The notes beneath the pieces were generated by a model. It was not told where the DNA came from. It saw nothing but the letters and a program-made list of their open reading frames with translations, and made no database searches. This document shows positions 31,125-41,419 of a stretch of 64,000 nucleotides of DNA, one piece after another (position 1 is the first letter of the stretch; each line of letters starts with the position of its first letter). This DNA comes from Diplonema papillatum (Eukaryota > Euglenozoa > Diplonemea > Diplonemida > Diplonemidae). The position numbers and the translations under genes are program-made. The stretch spans positions 124,001 to 188,000 of the forward strand of contig JAPJBO010000281.1 in assembly GCA_030068145.1 (NCBI GenBank), written 5' to 3'.

Positions 31125-31188
31125 GAACCGGGTAAACCCTGGAACACCCCCCGAAATGGGGCTGGGTGTCCCAGGTTTTACCCGGTTC
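31125..31188. repeat. Long imperfect palindrome beside the LINE-2 poly(A) end
   Basis: GAACCGGGTAAACCCTGG with AACACCC pairs with GGGTGTCCCAGG and TTTTACCCGGTTC: a stem of about 25 bp with two or three mismatches and a loop of about 14. It lies a few bases from the LINE-2 3' end. Confidence 0.75.
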
Positions 31189-31196
31189 GGCATTTT

Positions 31197-31300
31197 TTTT
31201 TTTTTTTTTTCCTGTTGACAACTTGTGTCAGACTAGCCCACCCGGGGGTGGTTGATTCCTTCAGGCAGAGTCTCCCCGTCCTGAGCTTTGTTTGGGTCCA
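31197..31300 (-). repeat. LINE-2 3' end: source version of the poly(A)-tailed repeat
   Basis: Carries the same ordered blocks as the short repeats at 5.94, 11.06, 15.64, 21.84 and 35.36 kb, but attached to a complete LINE. This suggests that the short copies are truncated LINE copies or SINEs that borrow this 3' end. Confidence 0.65.
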
Positions 31301-31476
31301 AGATGATGGGCGCCCTTCGGCTATTTATTTCTCTTTCCCTCTTTCTCATACTTTTCATTTTATTGGGTTGCGTCTTCCCTCACTCATAGCGTCTTAAAAG
31401 GTCCTTTTGATGCCGAAACCAAATGGAAATAATATAAAGGAAAAGAAAAATCCCTCCCTCCGCCTGTCCCTCCCTC

Positions 31477-34400
31477 TCATCGCAGGTAATTCAAGATGGC
31501 AGCGGTCCAGCGGTTGGTTAGCGGATCGTCGTATGTCGATTTAACACGCTCAGCAACGAACTTCAGCGCCGGCGGCCTTCGTAGAGCGAAATCCTCCATC
31601 ACGTCTTTTACGCTGGGCAGTCCTTGCGGGTAGGCCTCCAGAGCGCTCGAGGCTGCGTTGTGGACCGGGTCATCTTCGAGAAGGACGTGCTGAGCAGTCG
31701 CCGCGTGCTGGCAAAGCCTGCATGAAACCCGGGTCCTGTTCGGCATCACGGCCCGGCGAACGATTGCCTGGAACAGGTCCACTGCCCCAGGGACACGCTC
31801 AAGCGCCTGGAGAGTCGCCCCTTTGGTCGCGGTGTGGGACGCGACCTCACGAATCTTCTTCAGCACCCCTCTCGACTCCATGTACGTGGCGGCCCTTTTC
31901 ACAAAGCCAACCGGGGTGTCCAGCTGCGGGAGCGCTTCCCGCTCGTGCACGCATAGCGTCGGTATGCCGCCTTCCCGGTATACCAGCTCCACGTCCAAGA
32001 GGGGGTCCCTCGTCAGCAGAGCCTCCGATGCGGCCTCGTCTGCACGATCAATATACACATCGCCCGCATGTCCGCGATGCCATCGCATACACTGCCCAAA
32101 AGGGCCCACAATTCGGGCCACCGGATCGTCGTCTGCGTTCCGCTGGGCGCGCGTGATCGCCGCCTGGCTGTCGCACCGCCATTCGACAGCTCTCGGGGGA
32201 ACATCACACCTGCACAGCGCCGCCGCGAGTACCAGCATTGCGCAGAGCTCGGCCTCCGTACTTGAGGTGACGGATCCTGCCATCGCACACCCTACCACAG
32301 CCTGACCGACCGCGACACCTGCGGACCCCCGCGCTTCTCCCTCCAAAAACCCACCATCTGTGGCCACCACGAGGGTAGCCACACCGTCCCATTCACTCCG
32401 CACGGCAAGTTCCACCCGGCGCAGCACCTCCTCCCCCGGCGCTCCACCCCTCGGCGGCCGGCGTAGGAAGCCCGGCATCGGGAGTCGATCGTGCACGACG
32501 TTGCAGTGGTACGCTAGGTGGGCCCGCGTTCTCTGCAGGTGCATCAGTCTCTCGACTGTCGTCGACCCAAAGCCCTCCTTGCATGTCGCGAACCCGCTCA
32601 GCCCCTTGCTGTGTCGGTGCTTCGGGATGAGCTTAAGCATATTGGCGACCAGCTTAGGCGACTTTGAATCGAAGCACGAGGAGAGACAATGCACAGCGAG
32701 GGTGGGCAGCACGTGGCTTCGCACCAGGGCGCACTTCCGGCGTGTCGAGCGGAAATGGTGGGAGTTGACGAAGTCGATGAGCCTCGCAAAACGCTCTCCC
32801 TTCTCCGAGTCATTGGTGCAATGTCCGTCTACCTCCCTCGCATGCACGCAGGCTCCAAGTAACACAGCCGCATCGGTCGTCTTCCTCGACGGATTCTCTC
32901 CCCACTCGAACTCCGATTTCGCCACAACCACCACCTTCTCATCCGCCAGATCCAGTTCGCGGGATCGCGCCCAACTGCGAAGGTTCCCGAAGGTTCGGTC
33001 CACTTTCGATTTTGTGGTCCTCGCTACTACGTCATCCACGTACGCTCGTACAGTTTCCCCATTGGGCGGCTCGCACGTGTAGAGCAAGAACAGTAACACG
33101 CTCAGAGAGGATCCCTGGAGTAGGCCCCTCTTTAGACGGACCGGCGTTGCGAATCCCTCGTAGTGGACAATCGTCACACTTTGGCCTTCTATGACGCGCG
33201 CCACTGTCTCAGCCCACTGCCGTCCTAGCAACCGTTCCACGCACTCCACCAGTTTACCATGCGGCACGGTGTCGTACGCCGACAAAACATCCACCAACAG
33301 GAGCACGTTCTCGTCGTCATCGTCAGACGGATCACTTTCCAGCCATTCCTTCGCGAAGAGAATGACTTGGGCCGCCCCGCTCGCCCGGCCGCATCCGTAC
33401 TGAAAATTGCCTCTGAGAATGTGTTCTCGTACGAGGGGCTTCAGTTTTAGGTACAACGCGGTGTGCAGCAACTTCGAAAACATCGGCATGATCGCTATCG
33501 GTCTATATCCGCGGGGGTTGGACCGTTGGAGCGGCTTCCCTTTCCAAAAGAGAAAGATCCACGAAACACGCTGCCGCAGAGGGAGGCCCTCCTGCAACCA
33601 CAGGTTCAACTCAGCCGTCGTCGCTTCGATTGCTTCTTTTTCCATTACTCTCAGAAATTTTGGCGAGTAATCGGCCGTTCTAGCTGTCGGTCGCATGCAG
33701 CTTATTGCATCTTCTACCTCTTCGGGTCGGAGTGTCACTCCACGATACGGACGTAACGGGCGTTGCACAGCGTCGGATTCCGAGTCGTACTTCGCTTGCA
33801 GGAACTGGGAGAAGATCTCCGGATGTTCAATTACAGGGGGCTGGTAGGGTGCTCGATGTCGCGCGAGGTGCGCGGACCCCTTAGTTGCGGTTAGTAGGTC
33901 AAGCTTGCGACGTATCGAACGAATCTCGGCATTCACGGGGGCCCGTTGCTCTGGCCTGGCTAAGTGTCGCCGGATGAGACGTTCGTGGAGGGCGGTCTGG
34001 AGACGCGCAACCTTCGTGTTTCTCGGGCGCGGAGGCGGTTGATCAGCAGCCCGATTGATGCCTTCAATCAGCTGAGCGTAGGTCGTCTGGCGAAGCCGTT
34101 GTCCCCTGCACGGGTAGACCATCCTGGGGGCCCCACTTAGGGTTCTGTCGTGAACCAGAACAACGGCGGCGTGATCGCTGCTTCCAGTAAACTTGACTGC
34201 CGATAAGCTCCAGCGAGAATTCGGAGGTACGAACGCCCGGTCCAGCGACGAGGTTGCATTAGACCTCGAGAAGGTAGTTCTCATCCGCACAAGTTCTCGG
34301 GCAGGCTCTGTACGCATCCTCGCCTCGACCATCGGGGTCGTCCTGGGATTGAAATCCCCGACAACAACGTAATCAGAAGCGCACTGCCTTGCGCGGCCGG

Positions 34401-34797
34401 CTACCCACTCGCCTAGACGGAAGGTCATACGATCCCGCTTGTTACACGGGACGTATACGCTGACCACCCGTAACGTCGCGTCAGCCAAGTGTAGGTCAGC
34501 ACTGCAAGCGCCAAATCCGGACACGCACCAGTCTGCCGTCAACGGTGTTTGGTTGGGTATGAGGACCGCGGTTCTGGCAATGGGCTTTTCATGTGCATAC
34601 GGACAGGTTCCGATGACAACCGTGCGCCATCCGGCACGCGAGGCATACTCTCTAAATATTGTGGGCTCACGGCCAATCTCATTCACCGTCAGAATGTCGG
34701 CGGAGGGGAGGAGACGGAAGAAACGCTCCAGGCACATCTTGGAGGAGGCATTGCAGGACACTAGAGTAAGTCGCCTCTCAGGCGAGGTAGGGATCAT
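31477..34797 (-). CDS. LINE-2 second protein: endonuclease, reverse transcriptase, RNase H
   Basis: A 1106-residue uninterrupted frame. Residues about 8-215 form an apurinic-type endonuclease (VVVGDFNPR; SSDHAAVVLV near the end). The reverse transcriptase core has motif A (LLLVDVLSAYDTVPHG), motif B (RGLLQGSSLSVLLF) and motif C (AYVDDVVA). An RNase H domain follows (VVATDGG, SSTEAEL, CDSQAA and RGHAGDVYIDRADEAAS). A Cys-Cys-His segment lies near the C-terminus (SCRLCQHAATAQHVL). This domain order fits the I/ingi-like groups of LINEs. All catalytic residues I can check are present, so the protein could be active. It would nick chromosomal DNA and prime reverse transcription of the element RNA there. 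Confidence 0.9.
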   Translation of the reverse strand: MIPTSPERRLTLVSCNASSKMCLERFFRLLPSADILTVNEIGREPTIFREYASRAGWRTVVIGTCPYAHEKPIARTAVLIPNQTPLTADWCVSGFGACSADLHLADATLRVVSVYVPCNKRDRMTFRLGEWVAGRARQCASDYVVVGDFNPRTTPMVEARMRTEPARELVRMRTTFSRSNATSSLDRAFVPPNSRWSLSAVKFTGSSDHAAVVLVHDRTLSGAPRMVYPCRGQRLRQTTYAQLIEGINRAADQPPPRPRNTKVARLQTALHERLIRRHLARPEQRAPVNAEIRSIRRKLDLLTATKGSAHLARHRAPYQPPVIEHPEIFSQFLQAKYDSESDAVQRPLRPYRGVTLRPEEVEDAISCMRPTARTADYSPKFLRVMEKEAIEATTAELNLWLQEGLPLRQRVSWIFLFWKGKPLQRSNPRGYRPIAIMPMFSKLLHTALYLKLKPLVREHILRGNFQYGCGRASGAAQVILFAKEWLESDPSDDDDENVLLLVDVLSAYDTVPHGKLVECVERLLGRQWAETVARVIEGQSVTIVHYEGFATPVRLKRGLLQGSSLSVLLFLLYTCEPPNGETVRAYVDDVVARTTKSKVDRTFGNLRSWARSRELDLADEKVVVVAKSEFEWGENPSRKTTDAAVLLGACVHAREVDGHCTNDSEKGERFARLIDFVNSHHFRSTRRKCALVRSHVLPTLAVHCLSSCFDSKSPKLVANMLKLIPKHRHSKGLSGFATCKEGFGSTTVERLMHLQRTRAHLAYHCNVVHDRLPMPGFLRRPPRGGAPGEEVLRRVELAVRSEWDGVATLVVATDGGFLEGEARGSAGVAVGQAVVGCAMAGSVTSSTEAELCAMLVLAAALCRCDVPPRAVEWRCDSQAAITRAQRNADDDPVARIVGPFGQCMRWHRGHAGDVYIDRADEAASEALLTRDPLLDVELVYREGGIPTLCVHEREALPQLDTPVGFVKRAATYMESRGVLKKIREVASHTATKGATLQALERVPGAVDLFQAIVRRAVMPNRTRVSCRLCQHAATAQHVLLEDDPVHNAASSALEAYPQGLPSVKDVMEDFALRRPPALKFVAERVKSTYDDPLTNRWTAAILNYLR

Positions 34798-34907
34798 GAC
34801 GCTTGGTTGCGGAAGGTAAGGTAGAAGAAATTCGTGGTTCGAGTTGATAGGAGCAACACTGGTTGAGCTGTTGTTTGCAGTCGGTCGTGGCGGGTCTAAG
34901 GCGCTCG

Positions 34908-35354
34908 CTAATAGCTGCCTTCCCCTGCCTGCGCCTTTGGTGGCGGCGTGGCGCCTGTCGCCAGTTCGCGCGGCCTCTTCATCGGGGTTGATTCAGTTCG
35001 CATTTCAACGTCAGACGTCGGCTTTGCTCCTACACACCCTCTCCCTTCCCCTGCGCCATTCCCCTTCCCACCGTGCCCCTTTCCCCCAGACCCCGCCTTC
35101 CGCTCCACCACCCTGGCTGGCGCCGCTTTTTCCTTTTCCCCCTCCTCCTGCTTCTGTACTTCCGCATCCCCATCTTCCTCCATCTCCTGCTCCAAGGGTC
35201 TCGACATCCCAGTCCCACTCGTTGCAGTACCTACATCCTCCCTAGTCGCCACGCTCGCGTAGGTGGGTTTCATTCCGTCCCCGTCTCCGATTATGTCCCT
35301 CAGTTTTCCGAAGCGAATCCTCCGATTCAGCAGTTTGCACTCATAGCGCTGCAT
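34908..35354 (-). CDS. LINE-2 first frame (possible ORF1)
   Basis: A 148-residue frame starting MQRYECKLLNRRIRFGKLRD and rich in Gly, Lys, Glu and Pro. It stops 110 bases before the second frame. A short basic/acidic first protein that could bind element RNA would fit, but no known ORF1 domain is visible. It might instead be unrelated host sequence caught next to the LINE. The ATG directly follows the poly(A) of the neighbouring repeat. Confidence 0.5.
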   Translation of the reverse strand: MQRYECKLLNRRIRFGKLRDIIGDGDGMKPTYASVATREDVGTATSGTGMSRPLEQEMEEDGDAEVQKQEEGEKEKAAPARVVERKAGSGGKGHGGKGNGAGEGRGCVGAKPTSDVEMRTESTPMKRPRELATGATPPPKAQAGEGSY

Positions 35355-35456
35355 TTTTTTTTTTTTTCCCGACGACAACTAGTGTCAGACTAGCCTACCC
35401 GAAGGCAGTTGATTTCTTTAGGCAAGGTTTCTACCGGCGGAAGTTGTTTGGGTTAG
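35355..35456 (-). repeat. Poly(A)-tailed repeat copy upstream of LINE-2
   Basis: T tract, CCCGACGACAACTAGTGTCA, GACTAGCCTACCCGAAGGCA, TTTCTTTAGGCAAGG and GGCGGAAGTTGTTTGGGTTA on the plus strand. Confidence 0.85.
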
Positions 35457-35702
35457 CCACGTGTGGCCCTATTTACGCTCTTTTTGGGCAAAATCCAAGA
35501 TCCTATTTACGTTTTTTTGCACTTTTTCCGGCTGTTTTTTGCACCCGTTGTGGTTCGCAGGCTACACCCAGAAGTTCGTCCTTGGGCTTGTTTTGACTGG
35601 CCACGGTCTGCCCGCAAGACTTCCGTGTTCTAACGAGCAAAAAGAATGAAAAGGGTGAACCAAACTCGACCACTCAATCGTGGGGGGGTTGCGGACGCGC
35701 TT

Positions 35703-36359
35703 TCACGTGTAGAAGCGTGTATTGTTGGCATACGTGTAAGCCGCCTCGGTGGGTGAGACCCCGGATTTGAGCGGCAGGCCGGAGACGATCGCGTCGTTCG
35801 GTCGCTTGATGTCGCTTTTTCTTCGGACGCTGTCCTCCGCGGCTACCAGGTCGGCGGCCGTGCGGAAAGTGCACAGGGCGTGCAAGCAGTGCGCCACGGA
35901 GGACTTCACCGCGAGGAGCGGGTCCAGAGGCTCATCTTCCCGAGGGGTCGCCGCGTCTCCTTTTTCGGAGGCCACTGGGCCCGAGACGGGCGGCGGGTCG
36001 ATTGTTTTCTTCGCTTTTTTCGGCTTCGCTTGTCCGATGCTGACGTACGTCGGGAAGTAAAGGAGGCTCTCTCCGCACGAGATGCAGCGCCGCACGAGCC
36101 TCATCTGCTGCCGCCGGCAGTACGGGCACATTTGGTACACTGTTTTGGAGGGGACCGGCTCCAGGCTGAAGCCGTCGTCCATCTTCGCCATCACCGTCCC
36201 ATCGGCGGCGAGGCTTTTCACGATGCCGCCGCCCCGCTCGGTGAGGATCCGGGGCCGAGCGAGCCTGCTGGGGTCGTTGGCGTACGGCGGAATCGGCAAC
36301 CGCACCGCGTGCTCCACGGGCGGTCGCACATATGCAAAGAGAACACGCGTCGCCCGCAT
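35703..36359 (-). CDS. Zinc-ribbon protein of unknown role
   Basis: A 218-residue frame from the ATG at 36359. A zinc ribbon is visible near residue 78 (CPYCRRQQMRLVRRCISCGE, the CX2C...CX2C pattern). Before it, RGGGIVKSLAADGTVMAKM resembles a small beta-barrel repeat. A basic linker (AKPKKAKK) separates this from a C-terminal helical part. The upstream region is GC-rich and I cannot exclude an additional upstream exon. Degraded copies of part of the frame occur at 39.45-39.54 and 39.78-39.83 kb, so this gene has been partially duplicated nearby. Confidence 0.6.
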   Translation of the reverse strand: MRATRVLFAYVRPPVEHAVRLPIPPYANDPSRLARPRILTERGGGIVKSLAADGTVMAKMDDGFSLEPVPSKTVYQMCPYCRRQQMRLVRRCISCGESLLYFPTYVSIGQAKPKKAKKTIDPPPVSGPVASEKGDAATPREDEPLDPLLAVKSSVAHCLHALCTFRTAADLVAAEDSVRRKSDIKRPNDAIVSGLPLKSGVSPTEAAYTYANNTRFYT

Positions 36360-36648
36360 GTTGCAGCGCGGGGAACAACCCGCTCCGCCCACCCCCCGCC
36401 CCCCTCCAGCGACGGGAGGATTGGACTTCCTTCGGACTTTTTCCTGTGTTATGAAGTCGGTATGCTGAAGGCTCTCTGATTGACGGGGGTGGGGCCGTTG
36501 GTTTAGTTAAGCCGGAGTCTGGGGCACAAGGGGGGGGTGACAGCGCTCTTGTTAAGGATCAGCCACTTTGGCCGGATGGCCGGATAAACCAGACCCCCCC
36601 CCCCCCCCCTCTACAGTGCAGTTGCCTTGGAGGCTGGGTGGTCAAATT

Positions 36649-36781
36649 CTCTAAGGTGAAATGGTCAAAATTCCCTGCCAAAAGTGGGCCCACAAAAATT
36701 TTCCAAAGTGTGGTATTTGGGGTATTTGGGGCAAAAAAAAATTTTTTTTTCTGACCGCCCACCGTGGTGACCACCTTAGAG
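36649..36781. mobile_element. Short inverted-repeat element (CTCTAAGGTG ends)
   Basis: The left end CTCTAAGGTGAAATGGTCA and the right end TGGTGACCACCTTAGAG are inverted. About 133 bases, AT-rich centre, non-coding. Confidence 0.65.
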
Positions 36782-36825
36782 TGTGACAGGTAGCGTCTCC
36801 CCCCTCCACAGTGAAAATAGCCTGA

Positions 36826-36935
36826 GGGGGGGGGGGGGGGGGGGGGGGGAGGGGGGGAAAATCTTAGTTTCGTGTTCAGGCGCTACTTGCCTCTAAGTGT
36901 TTGATGCTAGCATCAAGTCTTCTTCGCGGAATGCA
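36826..36935 (+). repeat. Triple-palindrome repeat copy with poly-G
   Basis: A G tract of more than 20, then AATCTTAGTTTCGTGTTCAG, GGCGCTACTTGCC and the perfect 16-base palindrome TTGATGCTAGCATCAA (36901-36916), then TCTTCTTCGCGGAA. Confidence 0.8.
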
Positions 36936-37350
36936 GAGTCTTTTTTCTTCTTTTTTTCTTTTTTTCCGTTTTCTGTTTTTTCTGTTCTTTCTTTCGTTGT
37001 CGCCAATTTCTTTTTTCTCCTTTTACTTCTAATTTTAACTTTAATTTTCTTTACCATGGTATTTTTGGACTTTCTGGTGCCGTAGAGTAGTTCTTCTTTC
37101 TCTATGCCGCCCACGTCGATGTTCGTTTAGCAGCGGCTGCCGAATCATGCCGTGGCACCGTCCTTTTGTGCGTCTGCCTTGCTGAAGAAGTGTGGGAAAG
37201 GAGTCCAGGACTCCGTGGTTTGAAACCATGTGCTATGGCTTCACTTCCTCCTCCCTTCGTCCGTTTTTCTTTAAAAAAAGGGGGTTTACAAATTGGGTTG
37301 TGGCTCGTAACCAACCGCCACGGGGCACTACTTCCACCAGGTGAAAGTGT

Positions 37351-39139
37351 TTACGCTTTCTCGAGAGAGATGACGTAGCCATTGGTTGTGAATCTCCTGG
37401 CACATTCCTCCCATGAGAGTACGGATACTTGCTGGTCGTCGTAGCATACCCATTCATCGTCTTCCTTTACCACGGTATAGTAATGACCTGCCGTTGCTCT
37501 TCCGGTGTGGATAATGAAGCCTTTTACCGTGTAGGAGTCTTCACCGATCAGTATGGTTTGTCGGATCGGGGTGCGGGCTGGTATTTTTATTTCTTCGCGT
37601 GTTTTTTTCGATAGCTGTGCTCGTTGCAGTAGTACATCCATTTGCTTTGGAAATGTGTAATCTTCCTTCGTGGATCCAACGGTCTTTTTGTTACAGGTGC
37701 TACAGGGGAAGTCGTCCACTTTGGTTGCTCTCTTGTTTTGCACTTTCTTTATCAGATCCTCAACTGACTCGGTGTAGGGCTTCTCCCTGTTTTTGAGTTC
37801 AAGCATCAGGAACGGTTCTGACGCCGGCGATGCTCGTGAAGACTCTTTGCATATTGTGCACGTTGTCAAACGGGAGTATGTCACCGTAGCTTGGTCGTCG
37901 TCGTCGCCCGTCACGCAGGAGCGTATCCACGTCAGCAGTTCGTGCACGTCCCGATGCGCGGAGTCGTCTGCCGTCGTGTTGAACACGAGGCTCCGGAGTG
38001 TGGCCATTGTACCGTGGATGTTTTGGCCTGCGTCGAAATCCGTGAACAGCCTCTGCACCATCTGCTGGTTGGTGTCCAGGTGCGTTAGGTTTGCGAGTTG
38101 TAGTCGGAAGGACGTCCTTCGCGCCAGGAACTGCACGCTGGCGGCGAAGAAACATGAGTTGCGAATGTTCGTTATGCCGTTGCGTCCAGGTGGGTTTGTT
38201 GGTTTCGTCGCAGGGTGCGTAGTGCTGGTGGGTTCGGATTTGTGCGGCGACGTAGACTGCGGCGAGGTTCTCCCGGGTGGATGTTTCGGTGAGCCGTCGG
38301 GCGGTTGCGGCGTGCGGATGCTGATGTACGGTTTTTCCTCGTTGGTCGGGCGACCTTCGTCATAGGCCTTTCCGACGAAGTGGTAAAACCGTGACAGCAC
38401 TCGCGCATCTAATTCGTACTTTCCGTACGTTTGTGCCACGAACGTGTCGAACGTGCGCCGGAGTTCCCGTCCAGAGAATCCTCGGTTCCGAAGTCTGTAG
38501 TACACCTTCATGACCTCGACCTTCAGATCTGGCATGTTGTTGCAGATGCGCGCTGCTCGGATCAGTGCGCCTTTGAAGATCGAGGTTCCGGTGTTTCGTG
38601 GTACCGTGGATTCGACGTGGGTGTACTTTATCGGATTCCAGGGGAATTCCTCACCCTTGTCCAGGACAGACATCCGAATGAAGTCCGTCTTGTCATTCCT
38701 CTCCATCCGGATCCGCATCCCCAAAAAGACTACGTCGTCGACACCTTTCGACGTTTCACCATACTCCATGCCGTAGATATCTTCCGGCGGTGGTCGAACA
38801 CCCCAGGTCAGGAAGTCGTCAATGAATCTGACGCTGTCGGCGTGATTCCTGGCCTCTTCTTGCAATCCTTTCGCGACCAGGCCGTCGATGTACTGCTTTT
38901 CGCACCAGTAGCAGTATAAGTTGGCGAGGTCTGGGCTTGCATTGCCGCCCATGGGGATTCCGGATACCTGCTGGTAGCATGTTCCACCGTTGGTGACGAA
39001 GGTGTTACCAACAATGAAGCTGACCAGTGCTCGAATCTCTTCGACATTGTAGGAGGTCGTGTTCGATGGGGGGGGGTCAGCCGGCTGATGGATGGATGGA
39101 TGGTTCTTAACAAGATGCCTGGGGGGTGATGGTTGACAA
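37351..39139 (-). CDS. Reverse transcriptase fused to a ubiquitin-specific protease (5' incomplete)
   Basis: One open frame of nearly 600 codons without stops. The N-terminal part is reverse transcriptase: YQQVSGIPMGGNASPDLANL (motif B; the internal ATG lies inside this motif and is not the true start), then FIDDFLTWG (motif C) and the following thumb-like region. Motif A is missing, so the copy is 5'-truncated or an upstream exon is missing. After a Pro/Ser/Thr linker comes a C19-type deubiquitinase. Counting from that internal Met, it has Cys267 in NIRNSCFFAASVQFL, the RDVHELL box at 334-340, CTIC/CSTC zinc pairs at 365-368 and 417-420, and His490 in AGHYYTVV followed by WVCYDDQQV. It would remove ubiquitin from proteins. 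The RT wording is closest to Penelope-like or related single-RT groups; that placement is tentative. Confidence 0.8.
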
Positions 39140-39257
39140 GTCTACAGTGTGACTCGTGTCGCTCTTGGCAGACAGCGTCGGTATGGACACGTTTTGGTCG
39201 GGGCGGTATGGTATACACCACGCACCCCCATGTGAAGCTTGTTCGTGTGAAGTGTAA

Positions 39258-39440
39258 CCGCGTAGTCGTTTGGGTTAGAATGCAAAGAATCTGTCGATAA
39301 TCTGCATCGCCGGCGGCGCGGTTATCTCTTTGCACGTGATGTGTCATGTGTTCGCCTCTTTTTTAGCTCGTCTTGATCGTTCGCGCTCTTTTCCGTGCGC
39401 GTTTGGTGCTTCGCTTCTTCTTCGATCGCTCGTCCACGGC
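39258..39440 (-). mobile_element. LINE-3 3' fragment
   Basis: Reverse complement matches 60280-60460: the end of the coding region (DDQDELKRRKHDTSRAKR region, frame-shifted here) and the 3' untranslated part ending CATTCTAACCCAAACGA. The tail continues as CTACGCGGTTACACT, like the 10-base repeat at the other LINE-3 ends. Confidence 0.8.
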
Positions 39441-39454
39441 GCGATCGATGCTGG

Positions 39455-39830
39455 ATCGCCGTCCTTCTCTTCACCATCACCGCCCCGTCGGCGGCTAGGC
39501 TTCACGGTGTGCCGCCCGCTCGGTGAGGACCCGGAGTAGGCAGGTTCTTCCCCACTAAAACCTGGTGGCTTCCCCGCCTGGTGTCCTGCAGCATGCAAAT
39601 ACCCACGAACCAAGCCCGTAGTTGTTGGTCCCCAGGTCTATTTTGCGCCGTTCTCTTCATCGGAGCTGATCTCGAGCAAGAATTCGTCGAAAAAGGTCTG
39701 GTACTGTGGACTGGCTTCCACGAGCCAGGATCCGGCCCACAAGCGTACTTCAGGAGCAACCAGACAGTGGGGCCCAGCCAACTTGTTGTGGGGTCGTTGG
39801 CATACGGTGGAGTCGGCAACCCGAAGCCAG
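39455..39830 (-). pseudogene. Degraded partial copy of the zinc-ribbon gene
   Basis: TCACCATCACCGCCCCGTCG GCGGC and CCGCTCGGTGAGGA at 39472-39532, and GGGTCGTTGGCATACGGTGG AGTCGGCAACC at 39790-39820, match 36188-36250 and 36270-36300. The order is preserved, but about 250 bases of other sequence separate them. Confidence 0.7.
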
Positions 39831-39899
39831 GGTCTGGGGCACAAGGGGGGTGGTTTGACAAGTTTACCGTGATGTCCCATTTTGGGTAGATTGGGCCTC

Positions 39900-41264
39900 T
39901 TTTTAAAATACCGCCTTTGCCGAACGGAACAATGGATAATAAGCACTCTGCCGCGGGAAGGAAAAGGGCGCGTGGTGGAATGAAGGCTCGGGGGGATGAA
40001 TAAAATACGCAAAAAAAGAAAGAACAAACGAAAAAACACAGATGAAGCGCTCCCGCCACTCCCCCCCACGCATGTACTGACGAACTACTGCGCACGCACG
40101 CGGCAACGCATGCGGACGTCCGCCGTCACGAAAATTACCAGGTGATCCGGCAGGGGCTTCATCCATGCTGCAGTAGAAACCACGAATATAAAAAAAAAAG
40201 AAGAAATGGATTCTCATCCTTGTTGTGCGCTTTGCGCTGCGATCGGCGCCTGTCGCTCTGTATCGCTGAGAAGGCTCAGTAGAAAACGAACTGACTGTCA
40301 GTGCCCTTCGTGTGTTTGCCACGTTTCCATCGAGGCGCCTCAGGACGCGGAATGCAAGGGGGATGGCGGGTAAGCAAGACCGCGAGCGAGCGTAAGAGAG
40401 AAGGGCCCGTACCGAAGAGAAGTTCTGACCAACAAGTGCCTGCCGTGTTTCGCTAACAGTTTCGGTATGAGCGACAGTTCAAGGAATCGCGTGCAGAGGG
40501 AACTAAGCCTTTTTTTTTTTTTACGCGTTCAGTTCAGGCTATGAGCTTCATTTTTCCTCAGTTTTCCAAATTCCGTCTCAATAGCCAATTTGCTTTTCCC
40601 GCTCTGAAATCGAAGCCTTTGTTTAGTTAGGCCACCCGAACCTTCCAAAAGGGGGGTCCGGGGGGCACGCCCCCGGCAAACGGTACGGTACATTCAGGTG
40701 GAGAAAGAGTTTGCACTTCTCAGTCCGTTTGTCGCGTAAGACATACGACCAACGTACTGGTGGCACTGTTTGCCATCTGTGTGACCCTCGCCCCGCTCCC
40801 CCTGGTGCGAATTCCTGAAGCCACCAGCCCATTTCAAATTCATCCACCACTCAGATAGTGTGTGCTGGTAAATCATCGGCACGAGTAGATGCAGACCGGA
40901 GATCACACGGAACAAGACACTTGTGTCAACTCGGAGAGAATCTGTCAAGAATTCTGGGCTGCTTCTGAGCCTCGACTCTCCCACTCGGCTCAGCACCGGC
41001 GGCAGCTCCAAACTTCTGCCAGTCAGCCCATCATGCCCAGCGGCGACCCACCGATGGCCAGCCCCTGACCGCCAGCCAGCTTCCTGGCACGTAAAGACAC
41101 GACTCGCTTCGCTGTGAGCGCTAGTTGCGGCATTGCTAGAACTTCGCGGCGTGGCACGCCTTCGGACATGCGATCCCACCGTTCTGTCACTCAAAAACCC
41201 GGGCCTAGCGGCCTTGGCTTGGGAAAACACACCAGTATAAAGATCGAAAAAAGGTCGCTTCTTA
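39900..41264. other. No gene seen
   Basis: Several low-quality frames but no domain or coding signature. Includes T and A tracts near 40190 and 40510. Confidence 0.35.
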
Positions 41265-41419
41265 AAGGGGGGGTCGAATAATCAGTTATTTGACACACGT
41301 CTGGTTGTCTAAAAACACTACCACTGCTTGATCCTGCTACTGTTCGGCTACCCGGAACTTTTTTTAGTACTCGACAAATCGAATAATAACACAGGTGTTA
41401 TTATTCGACCCCTCCCCTT
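41265..41419. mobile_element. MITE with AAGGGG ends and TA target duplication
   Basis: Starts TA-AAGGGGGGGTCGAATAAT and ends ATTATTCGACCCCTCCCCTT-TA. 155 bases. The ends match those of the 11.5-kb element, so this is a short derivative of the same family. Confidence 0.85.

Larger units (their letters stand above)
31197..35354 (-). mobile_element. LINE-2: apparently full-length APE-type LINE
   Basis: Two frames on the minus strand (34908-35354 and 31477-34797), then about 280 bases of 3' sequence ending in a poly(A) tract (T tract at 31194-31221 on the plus strand). The 3' terminal block (31222-31300, GTGTCAGACTAGCCCACCC... GGCAGAG... TTTGTTTGGGTC) is shared with the poly(A)-tailed repeats elsewhere in the window. 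The 5' boundary is taken at the ATG of the first frame because a separate poly(A)-tailed repeat abuts it. Confidence 0.8.
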
